DNA of 64,000 nucleotides from Bathynomus jamesi (GCA_023014485.1 JAJOZX010000087.1:1204501-1268500), one strand, 5' to 3'. Counted from the stretch's first letter, positions 1 through 10,900 are shown. Made by a program: numbers and translations. The notes: generated by a model from the sequence alone, not told the origin.

Positions 1-399
1 ATGTTGACCGATTTCCTTATTCCTAAATTAAGAGATCTTTGTCTAGAAAACCACTGGTTCCAACAAGACGGAGCTACCTGCCATACCACGAGGAACTGCA
101 TGGCAGTTTTGCGTCAAACGTTTCCAGGCGAGTTAATCTCAAGATTTGGAGACGTTGAATGGCCTGCAAGGTCTCCGGATTTTTCTCCCTTAGATTATTA
201 TCTCTGGGGATATTTAAAGAGTAGGGTCTACAGAAATAACCCAACGACATTGCAAGAATTGAAGGCCGCCATCACAAATGAGATACAGGCCATACCACCG
301 CATACTCTTGCAAAAGTGATGCAGAACTTACAAGCGAGAGCACTGGAATGCTTGGCAACTAATGGAGCACATTTGAAAGGAGTCATTTTTAAAAAATAA
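1..399 (+). CDS. Transposase C-terminal part, IS630/Tc1/mariner DD41D type
   Basis: The 132 residues hold the second and third catalytic acids of a mariner-type DDE transposase. The second Asp is in WFQQDGATCH (about residue 24) and the third in SPLDYYLWGY, with 41 residues between them. That spacing is typical of DD41D lineages rather than DD34D mariner or DD34E Tc1. The enzyme would cut and join transposon ends in the nucleus. The first ATG of the window is used only because the frame is open from the edge; the real start, DNA-binding domain and first Asp lie upstream. The reading frame is open to a TAA at 399, so this copy shows no visible break. Related fragments are at 4.2, 7.7, 50-51, 54 and 58.8 kb. 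Confidence 0.85.
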   Translation: MLTDFLIPKLRDLCLENHWFQQDGATCHTTRNCMAVLRQTFPGELISRFGDVEWPARSPDFSPLDYYLWGYLKSRVYRNNPTTLQELKAAITNEIQAIPPHTLAKVMQNLQARALECLATNGAHLKGVIFKK

Positions 400-519
400 A
401 TATTTCATAATAAACTTGTAACTCTATTCTTTCGAATGATATATAGTTTTTATGAAAGGAATTAAATATTAAGAATATTTGGCTTTTTTTTATGGGTCCC
501 ATTTATCTGGATCACCCAG
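1..519 (+). mobile_element. 3' part of a DD41D mariner-type element, cut by window edge
   Basis: The window opens inside the transposase gene. After the coding region, the sequence ends in a plausible terminal inverted repeat finishing GGATCACCCAG at 519, followed by TA at 520-521, the target dinucleotide used by mariner-type elements. The left end lies outside the window, so the inverted repeat cannot be paired and the boundary is inferred from form only. Confidence 0.6.
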
Positions 520-521
520 TA

Positions 522-1849
522 TAATCAAAAATCTGCTAATGAAACCCAGAAAATTTCTCATGTTCATGAAATGTTTTTGAATCGGTACAAATTTTCGCTA
601 AAACATTTTTAAAGACCATATAAAACGTGTATCACTGTATTTAAACTAACAATTTACTTACGTACAAATTTTTTTCTATATTAATCATTTATTATTATAC
701 TACAATTACTACTAATTCCAAAAGTTTTAAACAAAGTAAAAAGTAAGCTGAAAGAGGCATACAGTAGAAGAGACGAAAAAAAAAAAATTTGAGTCTTCAG
801 GCAGCACGATAATTTTCAACTATGCCCTCTCCAACCGAAATGAACGAAATTTAACGTAATAATGACTCGCAATATTGAGTCAGACAAATTTTCGTACCGA
901 CTCTGTACCGCGACTAAAAGAAATTTTGAGTCACTAGACTGCGAAAAGTAACGGAACTGGACGATGAATTTCAGAATCCAACGAACTCCCACGAAAAATT
1001 AAATTTTTAGGCGCGAAGTTTGTCAGGGACGCTATCAGGATGCGAAAGCGAAGCGCCATCTTGAATTTTATTTACAATGAAATTTTAAGGCATGAAAATC
1101 GAAATTTGCCTGCAAACGGGGTAAACTTTGCATTTAGATATTTTAATAATCGAAATAAAATATTCATTAACGCTATTGGTTATTATACCGGGTTTTAAGA
1201 ATTTTAATCGAAATACTAAATCACGTGGGTAAGCCTCACAAAATATGATGTAAGACCACCGCTAGCCACCAGATGTAGCGTTCGGCACCAGATGTAGTGA
1301 TTGCCTTTATTAATTTACTTTCTCTTCATTATTTACGCTTCTTTCTAATTTACTATCTATTCTCTATCGGCTCTTTGCTTCATTTATCTTTACTCTCTCT
1401 TTACTCGTTTTCGCCGTATCGTATAGTTTCCGGTAGCCACGCCGAGTTCTGACTCTAAAACCGTTACAAAACGAAGGGGGAAGGGGGATATTAATACTCT
1501 TTATTAACACTTATTACGTTTTATTAATTTCGAAAATGGTTTAGTTATGTTAGGGTATGCGAGTATGAAATTTCTATATAATAATTTAGGTCGGAGAGGG
1601 ATACACACTTAATTAACTTTACGTTACATTTCGTCAACCTATCGCGTAACGCGTTGCCTCAAGACTCACTCCCTCATGGGTATACAGTCCGCTCCTTTGG
1701 GCTCCATTCAGTACTGCCAACTGTACCCATTTTAAACAATTTAAATCTAACAAACATACTTTTTCGTAATTTCACAATTATTAGTAAATGATTTACATTA
1801 AACATTATCTTATTTAAACAAAACAGAAACTTATATTCTTAACTAAGCA
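522..1849. other. No gene seen
   Basis: AT-rich sequence without an open frame of interest on either strand, and no recognisable protein remnant, repeat unit or RNA gene. It separates the mariner end from the 3'-most visible exon of the broken ZMYM/hAT-type gene. Confidence 0.5.
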
Positions 1850-3600
1850 TTACTACACCTCTGACGCAGATCTTGAAAGCACAAAAACTCTTCATGCACT
1901 TTTCCATCACACAGATACCTGAGACAAGACATAAGGTTAGTTGCTCGATAGTGGATACATCCTGTGTTTCATCTGCGAGTATAGCATATAGACCGCCTCC
2001 CCTTTCAATATCCTTAATAATGCGTTTCTGTATTAATTCTCCAATAGTATGTATGGTCTCATTCTGAATTCTTGGAGCTGTGTGCATGGCATTCTTTGGA
2101 GAGTTTTCAATGTGTTTCTGTAATGTATCATCTCCACAGTCAATCATTAAACGAAGTAGAGCCCTGACGTTGCCATCATTAATAGTAACAGTTGCCAGAG
2201 ATGAACTAGAAGGCTCAGTTTCAAGAGGCACCGAGTCTTGATGACCTCTCATAACAAGATTCTGTTGACCACAAACAATGATAGCTTTGATGATTGACTT
2301 TACTGCCTTGCGGTTATGCTCTATCTGAAATATGCCAATAATAATAATAATAGTAATAATAATAATAATAAAATAATAATAATAACAATAAAATTCATAT
2401 AATAATACAGTAGGAATAGTAGTAGTAGCAGTAGTTTAATAGTTAAACCAAATGACACCAGATATCCAAGCAGATTATCAAATATTGAGCATTAAATATG
2501 ATTTTAATAAACCTGCTTTCATATAAGGTGAGTAAAAAAAATTTCTAACCTGTTTTTTTTTTTGTGAAGAAAGTTGGTTCCTAATATCTTGAGTAGAATC
2601 TTTGCAAGCTATTTTGTAGCTTTGTGCAGCTTGCAAATACATTTGTGGTACTCTGTAGACTCATGACATGACAATATGCCATCTTTACCAGTAAGTTTGT
2701 TAAAGGTATTTAGTGGATGTTTCACCAATTTGCCTGGAGTCTGATCACACTTTATTGCACCAACTTCATTGGTGGCGAAACGAACGCAGAATTTACAAAA
2801 AAATCCTTCCATGCTTGCAGAATAAGCAAGCCATCTGATCCCATTTAAGTGTGTCATATTCATCTTTCTGTTAAAAGAAAAAGGAAATATAGATAAGTGA
2901 AACACAAATAAATCATCAAAAGACAAGAAATGCCATTGAACAAACTATTTGACACTTCAAGATATTTCTGCTCTATCATTAATGTACCATATATCTTTTC
3001 ATTACCTAGATCATATGGATATAAATAAACTTACCTAACTTCATCTCTGTTCTTTTTTCTCTGAATGGAAGTTGGCCATGTAAAGCTTGGAGGTGGACTC
3101 CATGGTGTGGTTAGTACATGGAGTTTCCAACCCCCCTTCATCTTCAGGCTTCATTATGTCATAATACTTTGTGTATGGACCTAAAAGTGATAATAAAAAA
3201 AATTACACTTTACAGAAAATAATACAAAAAAGTCAACAATAAATAACAATAACAACAAATAACAATAAAAATAATAACAATAAAAATAATAATAATGTAA
3301 ATGTAGCATAGAGTTCCCTTCATCACCACTACCAATATCACTACTTCCATCATGAGTATTCAATATGAGAATTAAATCTTTAGTGAAATATTTCTTACTG
3401 AAATTTGAAGTGCTTTCCAATGATGAGTTATCAACTGAGTTTGTAGATGTAGTACTTGTTCCTGATGAAATTTTTTCACTTTCATTCTCATCCTGTTGTA
3501 ACCTAGCAATTTTACTGGGATTAACAGTACTTTGATCATCATGCTCTGTAGAACCAGTCAGTTTGGACATTTTTACTTTTGAAAATTTATAAAGGTCCAT
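1850..3600 (-). pseudogene. ZMYM/hAT-type gene with TTF zinc finger and DUF4371, four visible exons
   Basis: Four exons can be placed on the minus strand with GT-AG borders: about 3600-3333, 3180-3035, 2867-2550 and 2324-1850. Exon 1 is an acidic/Ser-rich N-terminus. Exon 2 carries the short conserved block before the finger (LTTPWSPP). Exon 3 is a TTF-type zinc finger (GIRWLAYS, then CKFCVRFA and a later CHEST...H). Exon 4 starts the DUF4371 region typical of hAT-derived ZMYM1-like proteins (LADETQDVSTIEQLTL). Reading across the exons needs one-base shifts in exon 2 (a G run), exon 3 (after YHKC) and exon 4 (at RYLCDGK). The downstream RNase-H-like core and dimerisation region are absent. 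It could be a decayed hAT copy or a broken domesticated gene. Most shifts are single bases, so sequence error is possible. Confidence 0.7.
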
Positions 3601-4162
3601 TATCTTTAGTCCTGTGACACCTGCAAATAGTAGTCCACAAAATTACAAATAGAAATAGGAATTATTACTAACCATAACATTAAAGTCCATAAAATGAAAT
3701 AAAAAAATCCAAACAAAATCCACACAAAATTTTGTGTGCAATACAATGTGAAAAGTTGTAAATTAAATGAAAACTTTGAAACAATTTTAAAATGTGTAAA
3801 AAACTGAATACCAAATTTTAAAAATAACATACTTAATGTTTCATTTCATTTATTAGTTACATGTTAGGGACCAAGCGGCCTTCACACATGATCACACACA
3901 CACACACACACATTCATACACACAAAGTTTTAATCGATACTTAAAATTATAAAAATTTAGAAAGTTCACAAACTAAATATTTAAATGAAAGTAAACAAAA
4001 ATCGATAAGCCAAGTGCCATGAAAAATGACGCACTACTCATGAAACACAAAATCGCTAGAAAGCTAGCTAACATTTTTCGATTGGCGCATGAAATTAAAT
4101 ATGTAAAATATTTAATTGCATATGTAAATTAAATACGTAAAAATAATCAAAATAATAATTTA
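3601..4162. other. Unassigned AT-rich stretch with (CA)n tract
   Basis: No protein similarity seen. A short (CA)n microsatellite lies at about 3894-3912. The stretch may include the 5' region of the minus-strand gene that starts at 3600, but I see no clear promoter. Confidence 0.45.
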
Positions 4163-4517
4163 TTAGCTCAAGGGGGGCGATCGCCCCTGTCGCCCTCCCC
4201 TTCGGTACGCCCTCCCCTTGAAACTTGAAAAACATTCGACCAAAAGAATGCCGACCGGTTCGTTGTTTATTGGGATGACGACGGTGAAATTCTTCAGCTG
4301 TCTGTCTTTGGCTAAGGACAAAAGAACAATTTCCGCCTTTTCCTGAGGAGTGTAACTCACTTCCATATTAACCATTGCGTGTTATTCTATCGGCAACGAA
4401 AAAAAGGTCCCATAACAAGACCTCAGTTTCAACATTTGTTTTAGTTCTAATATATTACTTTTGTAAATTTAATTTAAAATAAATTTTCCTATGAGACTGG
4501 ACTTATAGAACACCCTG
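4163..4517 (-). mobile_element. 5' end of a mariner-type element (TIR plus transposase N-terminus)
   Basis: Read on the minus strand, the fragment begins at 4517 with CAGGGTGTTCTATAAGTCC, next to a TA at 4518-4519. The frame opens at ATG 4375 with MEVSYTPQEKAEIVLL, which resembles the first helix of DD41D-type transposase DNA-binding domains. The phrase INNEPV a little further on resembles the stretch before the second helix-turn-helix. After about 50 residues the similarity stops in a GC-rich palindromic stretch (4165-4230), so only the 5' end remains. Identification rests on form, not on a database match. Confidence 0.5.
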
Positions 4518-4689
4518 TATTAAGGCGTAGAAATTAAACGTTTCATTTGTATAAGTTAGCTTTCTGTTCTTTACACCTAGACGCATGCGCATTGCGGTTA
4601 AAAATATTTTGAAATTGTGATGCACTTTATTTAGTCTTCATATTTATTGGCTATCTCGGAAAGATGAGAAAACAATGATTATATTTGTA

Positions 4690-5058
4690 CATTTATCATC
4701 CCACTCAATGTAATTTCCATTTCACTGAACGTCAAGAGTGGGAAAGCTGAGAGTGAGAAATTCACAGGAGACATTTTCAAATCGGTCTATTCCCAATTCA
4801 TGACATTCTCATTCTCATGCATAGCTTTCTCACTTTGGTCTAGGTTAGGTTAGGATAGGTTTGATTAGGTTAGGTTAAATTAAGTTAAATTAGGAAATAT
4901 TAACCATTCCTATTTGGTGCCTTCATCGTGAATGAGAATGGAGTGACATTCTTTTCCAAATCCAGAAACTCTTCACTCAAATTTGGATTTCTCACTTTGT
5001 ACATTTTGATGTGCCGACCGCGGATGGGAATGGGAGTGACATTGAGTGAGAAGTAACC
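4690..5058. mobile_element. Possible MITE with degenerate TTAGG core
   Basis: Imperfect inverted ends share the phrase CACTCAATGT (left near 4697, inverted near 5040). The interior at 4842-4890 is a run of TTAGG, TTAAATT and AGGTTAGG units. The target duplication is not clear, so this is a weak call based on symmetry and on the resemblance of its core to those of other short elements in the window. Confidence 0.35.
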
Positions 5059-5325
5059 CACTTATTAATTTATTCCATGTAGGCTTAGGTCTTGCAAGTG
5101 TCTCTCCTAGATTTAGTAATTTTATTTAGTAAGCTAGACCTACGCTAGTAACATCTTTCAAAATTAAACACTCAGTTGTGGCCCTGGGCCTAACCTTAGA
5201 CACTAGCCTCTTGATATACAGCAGGCCTACTCTACAGGGTGTTCGAAAAGTCTCGTCAACCCCCCTACAAAATGTACATATTGTAATACCAATTTTATTT
5301 TTTGTGCGATTAATGTTGTTGTTGG

Positions 5326-7635
5326 TTAGCCGATCAGCACACCCTGATCGAGCAAGCCGGCGGCACGCAGGTAACCGATCGCCCTCTCCGGAGTGGACCA
5401 CAGGTTCAGCGCACTAGTGGTGTTGTGTTGTGTTCTATGTTGTGCTAGAGCGGTACAGTCTGTCATAATGTGTTCAATTGTTTGTGGTGTGTCCTGGCAC
5501 AGGTGGCAGGTGTCGTCTGTGGAGTTGTCTAGTCTGTGTTTACAGTATATGTCTGTAAGTTGGGGTGATGTCCACATCGGAATCGTGCTAAGTTAACTCG
5601 ATCCGATTTGCTCAGGCTGGTCTCTGATCTGTTAATGGGTGGCGGCTTCGCACCTAGGACCGCATTCGGACCGAGTCGTGTCAGTACTTTGTGGGTTCGG
5701 TCCTATTCAAAGGAGTGACATAACGAAGGAGTGACATAACAAAGGAGTGACAAATCGGAGATAAAATTCAAAGGAGTGACATAACAAAGGAGTGACAAAT
5801 CGGAGATAAAATTCAAAGGAGTGACATAACAAAGGAGTGACAAATCGGAGATAAAATTCAAAGGAGTGACACGAAAATACCAACAAAGAAGAAGAAAGAA
5901 CAAATCCAGAGGGAAGAGAGGCTTGCAACTGTTAGGTTAGGTTAGGTTAGGTTAGGTTTGGTTAGGTTTCTAGTTTTTGAAATAAAATCTTAATTTTAAC
6001 AATTCTAAAAATTTGTTTTTTTAAATAAAATTTTAATAATTATACTCCTTTGAATTTTATCTCCGATTTGTCACTCCTTTGTTATGTCACTCCTTCGTTA
6101 CGGTATTTATGTCACTCCTTCGTTACGGTATTTATGTCACTCCTTTGTTATGTCACTCCTTTGAAATGTCACTCCTTCGATACAGACCTTGTGGGTTAGG
6201 TGTGTATGTATGTGTTTTCTGTACTGTGTGATGTCCGTGGGGCGTGGTATGGAATGGAGTATTTGGTTATAATGTCTTTCTGGTGTTACCTTAATGGTGC
6301 GAGGCGTCGGTGCATGATTGTACATGTAGTGGCAAGGGTGTTGTGGGTTAGTTGTCGCTGCTGCCATAAATTGTGCTCCCCTCATGTATAAATGTTCCCT
6401 AACTTTCAGTATTTTTGTTTCTGTGTGTAGGTGTTCTATTGGTGTTGTTTGAGTGCATCCTGTAATGATACGAAGTGCGTTGTTTTGTATTGTCTGTAAG
6501 GTATTTATGTGTGTGTTTGAGATAATGGGTGCCCAGCATGGGCCAGCATAGTCCATAACTGAGCAATATATTGTTTGTATATGAGTGATGTTGTTTCCTG
6601 CTGGTGTCCAAAGTTTGTGCCTGTTAGTACCTTATGGATGTTAAGTCTTGACGTACATTTGTTTTTAATGTCCTGAATGTGGTTTGCAAAAGATAATGAT
6701 GTGTTGTATGTGACCCCAAGTATTTTGGTCCTGTGAGTGTGTGGAATGTTGGTGTTGTTTAGTGTAAGCTGTGGAGTTATCTGCTGTTCTTTTGTATTGC
6801 TTGTAAGCAAGGTCATGGTTGATTTTGTGGGCGCTACTTTGAGTCTATTGTGTGTGAGCCAGTCTTGTATACTGTTTATGTATGTTTGTAGGTTATTTGT
6901 AGCGGTGTCGATGTTGTTGTGGGTGGATGTTAGAGTGATGTCATCTGCATATGATGATAAGGTAAGCTTGTTATGTATGGGTGTTGGAATGTCATGCATG
7001 TATAAGTTGAAGAGTGTTGGTGAGAGAACAGAGCCTTCAGGAACCCCGTTTGGAAAAAGCTTGTTTTTGGATGACTTGCCATTAAATGTGACATGTAAGT
7101 ATCTTTCTGAAAGATAGTTGCTCAGCCACCTTTTGGTGTTATTGTGCCTGTTTGTGTTGATTATTTTGTTTATGAGAGGGAAGCGTGGGATAGCATCAAA
7201 TGCTTTACTAATGTCTATTGTTGCTAATAGTGTACGTTGAACTGGTCGTCTGGAGTTGATGCCATCTATGATGTGCTGCGTGAGGTTAGTGAGTAATGTC
7301 GTGGTTGAGTGGTGAGGTCTGAATTCATGTTGAGTAGGCGATAGTGGTATGTGTGGGTTGGTGATTTGTAAGATTAGTCTTTCTGTTACTTTGGAAGGTG
7401 TGCATAGTAAAGTAATGGGTCTATAGGAAGCTGGTTCTGTTTGATTTTTGTTTGGTTTGAGTAGTGTAATAATTTTACCTTGTTTCCATATGTCAGGAAT
7501 AATACAGTGTTGGTATGAATATGTGCTGATATTTGTGAGAGCTAGTATTCCCTGTGGGCCCAAGTGTTTAAGGTGTATGTTAGATATGTTGTCTGGTCCA
7601 CTGGCCTTCGAATTCTTAATGTTTTTGATGATCTT
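5326..7635 (-). pseudogene. LINE reverse transcriptase with C-terminal zinc motif (Jockey/I-like)
   Basis: Read right to left, the RT starts at the fingers block KASGPDNIS and continues with SYRPITLLC, palm motif A (DISKAFDAIP), the VPEGSVLSP block and the catalytic SYADDITL, in an open frame to about 6505. A one-base shift near 6505-6556 leads into the thumb and connection region (6556-6137). After the Foldback insertion, the C-terminal part is the LNRSETSLSR-like region and a cysteine/histidine motif (CHLCQDTPQTIEHIMTDC), found in many Jockey/I-group LINEs. A second shift lies near 5540-5577. The N-terminal endonuclease and ORF1 are absent through 5' truncation. The exact clade is uncertain. 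Confidence 0.8.
5698..6188. mobile_element. Foldback-like element with tandem 45-bp repeats in its arms, 9-bp TSD
   Basis: The left arm (5698-5872) is about three and a third copies of a 45-bp unit containing AAAGGAGTGACATAAC and CAAATCGGAGATAAAATTC. The right arm (about 6040-6188) is the inverted counterpart. Between them are a (TTAGG)n tract (5932-5965) and AT-rich sequence. The flanks carry a perfect 9-bp duplication, TTGTGGGTT, at 5689-5697 and 6189-6197. Deleting the element plus one duplication restores the LINE reading frame. Long inverted repeats built of tandem units with a 9-bp duplication match the described form of Drosophila Foldback elements, but homology to them is not shown here. 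Confidence 0.85.
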
Positions 7636-7696
7636 GTGTGATTAATTGAATTTATATGTGATTCATTGACATTTTTTTCTTTTCCAGGTATTAGAG

Positions 7697-8110
7697 TTGT
7701 GTGAACAATGGCAGAGCAGTCCACTTACACTGGAGGAAAGGATAGTGATGAGCACATGGGCTCATGAAAGGTCACATGCTGGCAAAACGATGCATGATAT
7801 CCAGAATGATTTCAACCGAAGATTCAATAATGCTGCACCACCAAACAAGACGGTATTACGCTGGGAGAAAAAGTTGTTTGAAACTGACTCCATCAAGGAC
7901 AGGTCACGGTCGGGAAGACGAACAACGCGAGCAGAACAATGTAAAGGTGTGATTGCATCGGTGGCTCGTTCACCGAAAAAATCACTTCGGAAACGATCAC
8001 AAGAATTTGCAGTCCCCATGTCCACAATGAGAGATCACATAACAAAAGATCTCGGCCCGTCATTTGTTAATGAATTAAGCGATACAGAAATGCAGAGACG
8101 ATATTCTTGA
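7697..8110 (+). CDS. Transposase DNA-binding domain only (mariner-type)
   Basis: The 137-residue frame begins MCEQWQSSPLTLEERIVM and contains a first helix-turn-helix ending near TVLRWEKKLFET, a basic linker (SRSGRRTT), and a second helix-turn-helix-like segment (SLRKRSQEFAVPMSTMRDHI). The layout matches residues 1-150 of the fuller DD41D transposase at 54.1 kb. It stops at 8110 before any DDE residue, and the 3' TIR follows within 100 bases. A polypyrimidine-AG sequence just upstream of the ATG (TTTTCTTTTCCAG, 7676-7688) could be a splice acceptor. As encoded it could only bind DNA, so a repressor-like role is conceivable but unproven. Whether it is expressed is unknown. Confidence 0.7.
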   Translation: MCEQWQSSPLTLEERIVMSTWAHERSHAGKTMHDIQNDFNRRFNNAAPPNKTVLRWEKKLFETDSIKDRSRSGRRTTRAEQCKGVIASVARSPKKSLRKRSQEFAVPMSTMRDHITKDLGPSFVNELSDTEMQRRYS

Positions 8111-8306
8111 TTAGTAACTGTAATTAGTAACTGTATTTGCTGTAATTAAAGTAATTGTTGCTAGTGACTTGTTTCTTAAATTACACCTACCACATATAAA
8201 TACAATTAATCACAAAAATAAAATTAGTATTACAATATATACATTTTGTAGCGGGTGACGAGACTTTTCGAACACCCTGTAGGTTCAATATCTAACTTAG
8301 ACAGCC

Positions 8307-8602
8307 TATACTTGGGAAAAGACACTGATAAGTTAGAAAAGATTCAGGCTGGAGCAACCAAAGTTATTCCAGAATTGAGAAGTAAAATTTATGAGGTAAA
8401 ATAAGTTGAACTAGATATATATTCACTTGAAAAGCGTCGACTTATAGGAGAACTAATTCGAGTATTTAAATTAATAAATGGACTTCATATTATAAATTAT
8501 AGGAAGTTATTTGATAAAGATAGAGAGTCAATTGCAAGAAGTAATGGATATAAACTGAAAGACAAATGTTTTAAGTGTAATTTTGTGGAGCAATTCTTTT
8601 AA
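8307..8602 (+). pseudogene. CR1-type LINE RT C-terminal fragment
   Basis: The plus-strand reading LEKIQAGATKVIPELR, then a TAA stop and the phrase LEKRRLIGELIRVFKLINGL, corresponds to the C-terminal region after the RT in CR1-like LINEs. Compare the same region of the LINE at 36.1-36.5 kb and the fragments at 10.6 and 14.1-14.4 kb. The internal stop and lack of upstream RT show a dead fragment. Confidence 0.65.
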
Positions 8603-9074
8603 TATAACTCAAACTCCATAAGCTTTCAAGCATTTGATATTTCATTATTAGATATTTTCATTCTAATCCACGGTTTTCCCATTAAACATTTAATTAGACA
8701 TTTCAGATTAGTCTTTTCAATTGCTTAAAAAATTAGGACAATTTAGACATTTCAATTGATTTACTGAAGTGAATAACGAAATGCTTACCTATTGTGAAAT
8801 ATCTAACACATTAGATATTTGAAAATTTACAAAACTGGGACAATGAAACATCTAACGAAACGTTGACTTGTATTTATAGTGAAGTAAGATTTCACTGTAG
8901 CCATTTATATTTTTATTGACACTAAATTACTTTGGTTATTTGGATTAGTTCATTAGAATAAAATTTATGGACAATGTTTGAATTTAAATTAATCAAGTGA
9001 AATGGATATAATAACCAAGTGCACAAAGGTGTAAAATTTTGAAGACAAAATTGCTTAGCAGTAAACGAAGTAAT
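8603..9074. other. No gene seen
   Basis: AT-rich sequence between a LINE fragment and a hAT MITE. No repeat or coding similarity noticed apart from several TTAGAYATTTYA-like phrases scattered at 8630-8860. Confidence 0.4.
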
Positions 9075-9082
9075 GACTACAT

Positions 9083-9301
9083 CAGAGCTTTCCAAACTTT
9101 TCACGTTGGTGACACACTATTCAAGCATAAAAATTTTCACGACACATTAATTAATTTTTGTTTTCAAATATCAAATATCAGATAATTTTTCAGTAGGTGG
9201 TTTATCTTGTAGCCGATTTTGTTGATAGAAAAATCAAAATTTTCAAAATACAAAAAACACGAATGTGTCGCGACTCGCGACACACTGTTTGGAAAGCTCT
9301 G
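9083..9301. mobile_element. hAT-type MITE, 219 bp, 8-bp TSD
   Basis: Perfect 15-bp inverted ends CAGAGCTTTCCAAAC / GTTTGGAAAGCTCTG, with an exact 8-bp duplication GACTACAT at 9075-9082 and 9302-9309. The CAG...CTG ends plus an 8-bp duplication are the hAT superfamily signature. The interior is non-coding. Confidence 0.9.
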
Positions 9302-9309
9302 GACTACAT

Positions 9310-10030
9310 TATATATAATTGTTAAGTAATACAAAATTAAAGAAAATACAGTACCCTTGGTATAGTACCTTTATACATCAGAAATTTGTAAGTAATTTAA
9401 AGAAGTTTAGCATCTGGGAGTGTAGTGCTAAATGGAATATAGCGCCAGACCCCGACACTTGCTTAAAGAAACGAATAAAAAACTAATTTCGTGACCTTTG
9501 GGCTTTGGAGGCTTCGGGGAGTTTGCTCCTTGCTATTTAGTTTTTAATAAAACTAAAAATAAAAGTTTAACAACTTGAACTTCATCTAACATGCGAAGAA
9601 AATATTCTACAGAGTTACAAACTTACAGGCTAACAAAGACCGTAAGATCCACTCTAGGCTAGGCCAAGAAGGAAGCTAGAAAAAAATATGTAAAAAGAAA
9701 AGCAAATCGAGATAATGTTGAGTTTGAAAACCTGAGTGGTTTATTAATAATGTAAAATATAGTAGAATTTTAACATAAATAATAAAACAAGTTAGGAATT
9801 ATATAAATTTCCAAGTAGGCCTCAGGTAAATCGCAGAAGGGGATACACAACAGCCTGCAAGAAAACATCCGAACAGATCTCAACATGATCTGACTGAAAC
9901 ATGTGACTTTGTTTTGTTCAACCAATAGGGTGTAAGGAAATACGTCACGTGATACCACACATCTGTTTCCTCAAATCATGTATTTGTAAACAGTCTTAGT
10001 GTTCGAATAGTACCTGAAATAAATCTAAAA
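9310..10030. other. No gene seen
   Basis: No protein remnant or repeat recognised. Short open frames here lack any motif. Confidence 0.4.
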
Positions 10031-10037
10031 ATCATTT

Positions 10038-10253
10038 GGTGCTACTATAGTATGCGGTCTACCTACGATTCGGCGGTCTACCTTTTAATTATAGCTTCTT
10101 ATCTTGTTTACTAATTTCTTGTTTACATCCCAATGTCAATCGTCCTTAACGATTGGTTAGGTTTAGTCACGATATTTTCGTTAAAACTAACGAAAATATC
10201 ATAACTAAACCTAACCAAACGTAGGTAGACCGCGTATTATATATAGTAGCACC
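10038..10253. mobile_element. Nested-palindrome MITE, 216 bp
   Basis: The outer inverted repeat GGTGCTACTATAG...GCGGTCTACC is mirrored at 10220-10253. The inner part is a second palindrome around CACGATATTTTCGTT / AACGAAAATATCAT with flanking CCTAACC-type phrases. The same inner phrase occurs in the MITE copies at 18.0, 18.3/28.6 and 41.2 kb, although the outer ends differ. A 7-bp direct repeat ATCATTT lies on either side (10031-10037 and 10255-10261). Confidence 0.65.
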
Positions 10254-10567
10254 GATCATTTAATATTGTCAAATAGTTCACACAAGTTAGTTAAACAATA
10301 TTAAACCGTTAGAACTATGGAGTCCCTTCAATAGGATGTATTCTAAATTTCTTTTAAGTTACAGGATCATGGAAAGTAAAACAACAAAGATCTCGCTAGT
10401 GAAACAATAACAACTGACCGAACACGAACCGAAGTCATGGCTCGTTCAGCGAAGTAGTCGAGAGAGCTACAAGGAGTTACAAGGAAATGAAGTACCTCAA
10501 AAGGCCTTGCGACCCATACCAAGGAGGTATTAATGGCAACGGGTGCCAGGGAAAATGTTCTACACCC

Positions 10568-10855
10568 TCAAATAGTGTGCAAGATTTCGTCTAACCTTTT
10601 CTTGAAGTGATCCACAGAGGAACTGTTCACAACTTCTGAAGGTAACCTGTTCCACGTGTCACAGATCTTATACGTAAAATAATTCCCACACACACTAGTC
10701 CTAAACCGTTTCAAATCAAACTTCCAACCATTGTTGCGAGTTGGGTTATTATTTAAACTAAACATGCTTCTAAAATCGACATCGTTGAACCCGCGTAAGA
10801 GCTTGAAAACCTCGATCAGTTGACCGCGCAGCCTCTGAGTTTCCAGCGGAAACAA
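10568..10855 (-). pseudogene. CR1-type LINE C-terminal fragment
   Basis: The 95-residue frame FPLETQRLRGQLIEVFKLLR ... NNGWKFDLKRFRTS ... YKICDTWNRLPSEVV ... FKKRLDEILH is the terminal region of CR1-like LINE ORF2, homologous in layout to 36.2-36.5 kb. Upstream RT is missing (5' truncation near 10862, where a GA microsatellite begins). The stretch left of it (10440-10567) is probably the LINE 3' untranslated region. Confidence 0.7.
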
Positions 10856-10868
10856 GTTCAGGGCGCGT

Positions 10869-10900
<32 letters not shown>
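10869..10900. repeat. (GA)n microsatellite
   Basis: About 16 uninterrupted GA units directly next to the truncated 5' side of the minus-strand LINE fragment. Confidence 0.9.

Larger units (their letters stand above)
5315..7635 (-). mobile_element. 5'-truncated non-LTR retrotransposon inside the mariner-type element
   Basis: The minus-strand LINE begins within its RT domain near 7635 and ends at 5315 in a short CAACAACAAC-like 3' tail. It is flanked by an 11-bp direct repeat, GTGCGATTAAT at 5304-5314 and GTGTGATTAAT at 7636-7646 (one mismatch), as expected of target-primed integration. Both flanks belong to the surrounding DNA transposon. A Foldback-like element at 5698-6188 interrupts its coding region. 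Confidence 0.8.
5235..8279 (+). mobile_element. Mariner-type DNA transposon, TA duplication, split by a LINE
   Basis: Ends are inverted repeats of roughly 75 bp, beginning CAGGGTGTTCGAAAAGTCTC at 5235 and mirrored up to 8279, with TA on both sides (5233-5234 and 8280-8281). Removing the nested LINE (5315-7635) leaves an element of about 0.7 kb whose only gene is the DNA-binding half of a transposase at 7697-8110. The catalytic half is missing, so this is a non-autonomous deletion derivative. Confidence 0.85.

Noticed and set aside
5707..5928. Tandem peptide repeats (CHSFEFYLRFVTPLL) as a repetitive protein
   Set aside because: Artefact of translating the 45-bp arm repeats of the Foldback-like element.
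6737..7117. Plus-strand open frame opposite the LINE reverse transcriptase
   Set aside because: Shadow of the minus-strand RT, with no conserved motifs of its own.
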